Assembly: GCA_963680875.1 (NCBI GenBank)
Contig: OY804577.1
Span: forward strand, 101,939,906-102,003,905
Source: Bathymodiolus brooksi
Taxonomy: Eukaryota; Mollusca; Bivalvia; Mytilida; Modiolidae
Length of the DNA stretch: 64,000 nt
Direction of reading: 5' to 3'
Made by a program: the position numbers and the translations under genes
The notes under the pieces: model-generated
What the model was told of the DNA's origin: nothing
What the model saw: the letters and a program-made list of their open reading frames with translations, nothing else
The model's database searches: none
Shown: in pieces, positions 60,601 to 64,000 of the stretch
Layout of the letters: each line of letters begins with the position of its first letter
How positions within the stretch are numbered: position 1 is the first letter of the stretch

Positions 60601-63600
60601 CCCTTTTTTCTAATTTGCATAATCGGTCAAAATAGGCAAAAGTTCAAAGTTCATAAAAATCCCATAATATATGTTAAAAAGCTCATCATTATGCTTATAC
60701 AGTTCAAATTTGGGCACTTTCTGGCTTAAAATAGAGCAGTTTTGGCCATTTGAAGAAATTTCTATTTTTAGTAATGGTGGCCATCTTGGATACAGGACGG
60801 CGCTGACGGACAAAATTTTGAAAGGGGACCACCCAACGATCATTTCAGCAAAGTTTGGTTGAGATTGGCTGTGTAGTTTCAGAGGAGAATATTTTTTTTA
60901 ATTTCATCCCCCCTTTTTTCTAATTTGCATAATCGGTCAAAATGGGTAATGGGATTTACTTCAAAATTGCAGGGTAGGTAGATCTTGACATGCTGAACAT
61001 GTTTGCAGTTTCAACTTACCACATGTCTCTTATAGTTTTTGAAATAAAGGACGAAAAGTATTAAAATTTAGAAAATTTGATGAAAAAAGGGAAATAACTC
61101 CAAAATGGGTAATGGGATTTACTTCAAAATTGCAGGGTAGGTAGATCTTGATATGCCGCACATTTTTGCAATTTAAAGTTAACCTTTATCTCTTATAGTT
61201 TTTGAAATATAAGACGAAAAGTATTAAAATTTTACAAATTTGATGAAAAAAGGGCAATAACTCCAAGATGGGCAATCAGATTTACTTCAAAATTGCAGGG
61301 TAGGTAGATGTTGATGTGCTGATCATTTTTACCCCATGTCAGATTTTTGATATTATTAACGGTTTTTGAGTTATTACCCAAAACCTGCATATGTTCTATT
61401 TTTAGTAACAGTGGCCATGTTGGTTGGTGCACGGCATCACCGGACACAATTTTGAAACTAGACACCCTAGTGATGATTCAGACCAAGTTTGGTTTCCATT
61501 GGTCTTGTACTTTCAGAGGAGAAGATTTTTGAAAAAGTTTACGACGTACGACGACGGACGCCAAGTGATGGCAATAGCTCACATGACCCTTTGGGTCAGG
61601 TGAGCTAATAATGCTAGCTGACTGAATCAATAGTCTAAAGGTAGATGCTCCACTCAAGACACATTATCTTGATTCTGAGCCAACCAGTGTTTGCTCTTAC
61701 TCCTTAATGCTGCAACAAATACCAATGTTATAGTCTTTGGTTTGACCCGATCGGGGCTTGAATCCACGATCTACCACACTCGAGGTGAGCAAGCTATCTA
61801 TTACACCACCGATGTGGTTTTAAAACATATGTGAAATAAATGTAAATGGTCACAGCTAAAAGACAATTCAAATCTACATACTTATCAACAAATTCAGGAA
61901 AAGTTGGTCGGACAGCAAATCCTTCTCTTCTTATTTTGATGGTTTCTAACATTCCAGTGTACAGGAGCTACAGTATAATAAAACTTAAAATAATACAACA
62001 CTGAAATCCTTGTGTAATAAACAGGATCGCGATCGAGCTACAGTATATAACACATAAAACATTACAACACTGAAACCCTCGTGTAATAAAAAGATCAGAT
62101 ATTATGTAAATAACAATAACTTTAAAGTAAAATCTTACCCAAGTACCAAGTTTCTGTATACTCCTGGATATCAGGGGCTGTCGTGGTTGTGATTATATGG
62201 TAGTTGGATTTACAACTACCTATGCAACCAGTGCCTATCACCACTAAAGTAGTGAGTTTGAATTCCGCTGATGGCGAGTTGTACTCGATACAACATTATG
62301 TGATAAAGCTTGTCAGTGACTTGCGACAGGTCAGTGGTTTTCTCCGGGAACTGCGGTTACCTCCATCAATAAAACTGACCGCCATGATATAGATGAACTA
62401 TTGTTGAAAGTGGCTTTAAACACCATAACCTTAGCACTGGATATCATTGTCAGTCCCTCATTTTCACAGTAGAGATGCTATCCAAATTTTGATATTTGTC
62501 ATTCTGCCTGATATCTTAAATAGTTGCTGAGACAATCTATCATGTTATACAGGATTGAAAAACATTATCACTAAGCTTTCATTTGATTTGGGATGTAATT
62601 TACTCTCATCAATAGACAGATACTTTTTATTAAATTTGAAGGGGGTATTGCCTAATAAGACTGATTGATTATTGTTTAATGCCAACTTTAGCAATATTTC
62701 AGCTATATCGTGGTGGGAACATCTTTGTTTAACTTAGACAGCCTAATAAGAGTTGGATTACTGTATCTATGAAAGCATTGAAAACGTGATGCAATAATAA
62801 ACTAGAAAAGAAGTATGCCCCCGCACTTGATAATTATAGACAAAGTTGTTTTGTTAGGAGTGATTTAAAAAAAAAAATGAAGTGTGTCTGTAAGACACAA
62901 ATGATGCCTGACCATCAAAATCCTGTGGACATACACACCTTCATTATGTGTATAAACATCCTACAAAATATTAAAGCTGTAGCTCCAAAACTGTAGGAGG
63001 AGATAGCCAGACAAACCATGTATCTATATCCGAATGGACGAACAAAAAGTCAGACTACCTGTCATTTTAAGAATATTTGATGAAAATCAAAATCCTGTAG
63101 ACATGCACACCTCCATTATGTGTAAAAACATCCTGCAAAATATTAAAGCTGTAGCTCTAAAACTGTAGGAGGAGTTAGCCGGACAAACCATGTTCCCTTT
63201 ATGCAGCTAGTACGAAAACTGTATGAGGAGATAGCTGGACAAACCATGTATCTATATCCGAACGGACGAACGGACGGACGAATGGACGGATAGGGGGTAA
63301 ATTAATATGCCCCCCGACTCTATGTCGCGGGGGCATAAAAAGTTTCTCTGAAAATCTTGTCAAAGACCATATGTCCGTTGACAATATAAACCACTATGGC
63401 AACAAAAAAGTGGTAACATGAAGAATAAAATGTTTCATACCTGCTCCTTGATATACACCCTGTCGAACTTTCCAGGAACTTTGATGTGATTTGGTTTTAG
63501 ACATCGTATAAATATTGGTGTAGCAGATGTCATTCTCTCCATTAAAATTTGTAATGAATTCTGAAATGGAAGATATAAAATAAAATTAATTTTTTTTTAA

Positions 63601-63793
63601 ATAGATTTGTAAAATAAACAAAAATTACAATTTTTAAATAGATTTGTAAGATAAACAATTTTTAAATAGATTGGTAATAAAGAAGAGTTGTTAATATTAA
63701 AATACTTGTTCTGTACACCTAAACTCACTCACAGGATCTGCTTTTCTTGTCTTGTACTGCTTGTAATTTTGTATAAACATGGTCCACATATTA
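36604..63793 (-). CDS. Unconventional myosin with SH2 tail, 3' part (12 exons)
   Basis: Actin-based motor; the N-terminal motor lies beyond the window. Exons (minus strand): 63733-63793, 63441-63560, 61882-61967, 48560-48655, 47507-47598, 46640-46804, 46238-46377, 44985-45175, 44296-44385, 42644-42761, 42023-42070, 36604-36828. All phases join, giving 476 codons plus TAG. In order: end of motor ([33 protein letters not shown]), converter ([20 protein letters not shown]), one IQ motif (LQKLVRGFLGR), acidic Ser-rich linker ([13 protein letters not shown]), then a complete SH2 domain from WFHGVISRR through [16 protein letters not shown] (phosphotyrosine-binding Arg) to DSCGQ, and a Pro-rich tail ([10 protein letters not shown], possible SH3 ligand). 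An SH2 domain in a myosin suggests recruitment to phosphotyrosine proteins. I recall SH2 myosins being placed in class XXVIII, unverified. The last exon could alternatively splice at CAG/GTACTA near 36616. Confidence 0.9.
36829..37201. other. Myosin last intron, no feature seen
   Basis: AT-rich intron sequence before the nested transposon cluster. Confidence 0.45.
37336..37718 (+). repeat. 159-bp tandem units inside the TATGTCTCC element
   Basis: GGTCATGCACCCACATAC recurs at 37337, 37494 and 37653. Because the later spacing is 159 bp (53 codons), a frame stays open across the copies (37374-37721), but there is no start context or known domain. I read it as non-coding repeat. Confidence 0.7.
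37719..38846. mobile_element. Mutator-like (Pack-MULE-like) element with 9-bp TSD and captured exon
   Basis: Long terminal inverted repeats of about 265 bp (TAGTCCGAGATTCCTCT... at both ends). Flanked by an exact 9-bp direct repeat GGTCCGGAC (37710-37718 and 38847-38855), as for Mutator-like elements. The interior has no transposase but carries a fragment of a RecQ-like helicase gene on the minus strand. The right arm has a local replacement near 38730-38755. A solo arm of the same family lies at 11714-11958. Confidence 0.85.
38242..38418 (-). pseudogene. Captured RecQ-like helicase first exon, frameshifted
   Basis: Read on the minus strand, an ATG at 38418 ([11 protein letters not shown]) leads, after a frame change, to [20 protein letters not shown]. 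After a second frame change comes [11 protein letters not shown], the Walker A motif of RecQ/superfamily 2 DNA helicases. The exon is followed by a GT donor (GGACAAG/GTAC at 38242/38241). At least two frameshifts make it non-functional. The upstream sequence in the element (38420-38580) may be the captured promoter/5' region of the same gene. It sits inside Mutator-like TIRs, consistent with gene-fragment capture. Confidence 0.75.
38936..40745. other. Myosin intron with one SINE
   Basis: A fragment of S1 at about 38970-39020 (minus) and a full plus-strand copy at 39508-39765, reported separately. The remainder is AT-rich intron with nothing else supported. Confidence 0.5.
39508..39765 (+). 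repeat. SINE family S1
   Basis: Full-length-looking copy: head GTCGTGGTCGTGATTGTATG, GTGAGTTTGAATCCCGCTC (B-box-like), middle ATGTGATAAAGTTTGTCAG, 3' end AGTGGCGTTAAACACC. Confidence 0.75.
40755..40990. repeat. 48-bp short tandem repeat in myosin intron
   Basis: Three nearly perfect units of 48 bp (TAAAATAACAGCTGTGCCCC...) flanked by degenerate ones. The unit is a multiple of three, so frames stay open on both strands, but there is no sign of coding. Confidence 0.8.
42838..43322. mobile_element. Foldback element, copy in myosin intron
   Basis: Left end AATTACACCTTATATAAGAA. Core hairpin arms 43175-43219 and 43270-43314 (GGGAGGGGTATTTGCGAAAA with its complement), loop CCCTCGCCATTCGGCTGGGG. 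Same family as 25221-25740. Confidence 0.75.
44108..44228 (-). repeat. Repeat S3, inverted copy
   Basis: Reverse complement of 45737-45860: TGTTGCCAGTTTCTCTGGAT, GTCTTGTGTACCCTATG, TATTCTCTAACGTTTA. Confidence 0.65.
45226..45470 (+). repeat. Diverged two-copy repeat S4
   Basis: Shares GTTTGTTTATATCTGTATTG, TGTCCCAAGCCAG and GATATTGGT with 49096-49290. The class is unknown; both copies lie in myosin introns. Confidence 0.5.
45737..45860 (+). repeat. Repeat S3, third copy
   Basis: AAACGTTAGAGAATACTGAA, CAGAGAAACTGGCAACAAAG, GTACACAAGACGAAGAAAAA; see 23818-23925 and 44108-44228. Confidence 0.65.
46855..47147 (-). repeat. tRNA-derived SINE family S2
   Basis: On the minus strand the head resembles a tRNA (B-box-like region near GGTTTTGAGCCCCAGTC). 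A second copy is split into 49420-49540 and 61607-61815 by the 12-kb element; shared anchors are TTGTACTAGACCAACAT, ACTCCTTAATGCT and CTACCACACTCGAGG. Confidence 0.65.
47155..47378 (+). repeat. SINE family S1
   Basis: GTGAGTTCGAATCCAGCTC, GATAAAGTTTGTCACTGAC, GAAAGTGGCATGAAACACC. The 5' head is missing. Confidence 0.7.
47746..48059. mobile_element. Small TIR element (MITE) in myosin intron
   Basis: Left end GACTCAGATCGACGTCCA and right end TGGACGCTGATCTGAGTC are inverted repeats. The interior has ACGTCCAAT/CTCAAAT subrepeats. No ORF. Confidence 0.65.
48157..48319. mobile_element. Small TIR element (MITE)
   Basis: Ends CAGTAGTCCC and GGGGGACTACTG, with TTATAAGGTCAC against GTGGTCTTACAATA inside. 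Non-coding. Confidence 0.6.
48752..48997 (-). repeat. SINE family S1, minus orientation
   Basis: CGACCTGTCGCAAGTCACTG, CAAACTTTATCACATAATG and CCAACTACCATACGATCA; it sits just upstream (gene sense) of the 96-bp converter exon at 48560-48655. Confidence 0.75.
49096..49290 (+). repeat. Diverged two-copy repeat S4, second copy
   Basis: See 45226-45470. Confidence 0.5.
49420..49540 (-). repeat. SINE family S2, part 1 of an interrupted copy
   Basis: Matches the 46855-46935 part of the other S2 copy up to CTAGACCAACATGCCTAG, then stops where the 12-kb element begins. Confidence 0.6.
49541..61606. mobile_element. 12-kb AGCTCACCTG-family element swollen by an internal satellite
   Basis: Left end CTAGAGGCTCCCAGGAGCCT with TATAGCTCACCTGGG; right end TGATGGCAATAGCTCACATG ... 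GGGTCAGGTGAGCT, the inverse orientation of the copy at 17785-19422. Both sides have the family's 155-bp modules (49830-50330 and 60944-61330), each with GGCAATAACTCC and AATTGCAGGGTAGG. Between them lies the 312-bp array. Without the array the element would be about 1.7 kb, matching the short copy. It splits an S2 SINE and sits in the 13-kb myosin intron between exons 61882-61967 and 48560-48655. Confidence 0.85.
50614..60943. repeat. 312-bp satellite array, 33 units, with higher-order duplications
   Basis: The landmark ATGTTAAAAAGCTCAT recurs at 50692, 51002, 51314, ... 60671, at spacings of 310-313 bp; variants at some units (for example TTTGTTAAGAAG at 54432 and 57241) keep the register. 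Units 9-16 match units 18-25 (offset 2809 bp), and units 2-11 match units 23-32 (offset 6552 bp), down to private variants. About 110 bp of each unit (GGCCATCTTGGATAC ... GGTTGAGATTGGCTC) is homologous to a single-copy part of the short element, while about 200 bp is not. The last unit joins a 155-bp module at CAAAATGGGTAATG (about 60940). Small frames on both strands are by-products of a unit length divisible by three. Confidence 0.95.
61607..61815 (-). repeat. SINE family S2, part 2 of the interrupted copy
   Basis: Continues the S2 copy broken at 49540. On the minus strand it holds the tRNA-like head, with TGGTGTAATAGATAGC (A-box region) and GGATTCAAGCCC (B-box). Confidence 0.65.
62175..62432 (+). 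repeat. SINE family S1
   Basis: Head GGGGCTGTCGTGGTTGTGAT, then GGTAGTTGGATTTACAACTA, GATAAAGCTTGTCAGTGAC and GAAAGTGGCTTTAAACACCA. Confidence 0.75.
62814..63337. mobile_element. TATGCCCCCGC-ended MITE-like element in myosin intron
   Basis: Left TATGCCCCCGC and right GCGGGGGCATA are inverted repeats. Inside are two diverged units of about 190 bp (ATTAAAGCTGTAGCTC, AAACTGTAGGAGGAG) and a GGACGAACGGACGG run near the right end. It lies about 100 bp downstream (gene sense) of the 63441-63560 myosin exon. Confidence 0.7.
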
Positions 63794-63806
63794 CTATAAC
63801 ATAAGA

Positions 63807-64000
63807 GGCCGTCACGGTCATGATCGTATGGCAGTTGAATTCACAACTACATGTGCAATCAGTACCTATCACCATTAAAGTTTCGAGTTCAAATCCTGCT
63901 CATGGCGAAGGTCAGTGGTTTTCTATGGGTAAATCGGTTTCCTCCACTAATAAAATTGATCACCACGATATAACTGAAATATTGTAGAAAGTGGTGTTAA
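63807..64000 (+). repeat. SINE family S1, internally deleted, reaches window end
   Basis: Head GGCCGTCACGGTCATGATCG, B-box-like GAGTTCAAATCC, then a jump to GGTCAGTGGTTTTCT: the GATAAAGTTTGTCA middle is missing. Confidence 0.7.

Noticed and set aside
50692..60862. Dozens of 63-77-codon ORFs on both strands in the 312-bp array as a gene family
   Set aside because: They are the same frame repeated because the unit length is a multiple of three; both strands are equally open, there is no domain, and variants are distributed as in a satellite.

Overview
The window looks like a piece of a eukaryotic nuclear genome, most likely a marine lophotrochozoan and probably a bivalve mollusc. It is AT-rich, its host genes are split into short exons with GT..AG introns, and almost everything else is interspersed or tandem repeat. 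The organism call rests on repeat families I recognise as typical of bivalves: elements ending in AGCTCACCTGACCC, elements ending in TATGCCCCCGC, tRNA-headed SINEs, and a Penelope-like reverse transcriptase with its 3' block. It is an inference, not a search result. No prokaryotic operon, CRISPR array or rRNA gene is visible.

Two host genes can be assembled by hand, and neither appears as a single open frame. (1) An oligoribonuclease/small-fragment nuclease (REXO2) gene lies on the plus strand at 13161-25832. It has six exons, 212 codons and all five DEDDh catalytic residues, and a basic N-terminal extension whose second in-frame ATG resembles the dual mitochondrial/cytosolic layout of vertebrate REXO2. 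(2) The 3' half of an unconventional myosin gene lies on the minus strand at 36604-63793. Its twelve exons encode the end of the motor, the converter, one IQ motif, a linker, a complete SH2 domain and a proline-rich tail ending in a stop; the 5' half is outside the window. The two genes converge.

Layout. 1-13 kb is a transposon graveyard: a TIR element cut by the window edge, a 5'-truncated LINE, an orphan 189-codon ORF behind a TATA-like box, a hAT-like MITE, poly-C/poly-G tracts, GGCTATATAG repeats, a second LINE 3' end, and ORF-bearing modules present twice. 13-26 kb is REXO2; its 7.5-kb intron 1 holds a 1,049-bp hAT-like foldback element with an 8-bp TSD, a Penelope-like RT ORF, and a 2.3-kb element with a 9-bp TSD that itself contains a nested transposon. 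26-36 kb is the space between the genes, with an 84-bp minisatellite (about 39 copies, partly in a 168-bp dimer pattern) and a 29-bp minisatellite (about 47 copies). 36-64 kb is the myosin, with introns full of SINEs, foldbacks and MITEs, including a Mutator-like element just 3' of the gene that carries a broken RecQ-like helicase exon.

The most striking structure is 49541-61606. A transposon of the AGCTCACCTG family sits inside a SINE, in the converter-region intron of the myosin gene. It has swollen to about 12 kb because a 312-bp internal module is tandemly repeated 33 times, with segmental duplications of 9 and 21 units inside the array. A shorter relative (1.6 kb, 17785-19422) lacks the array.
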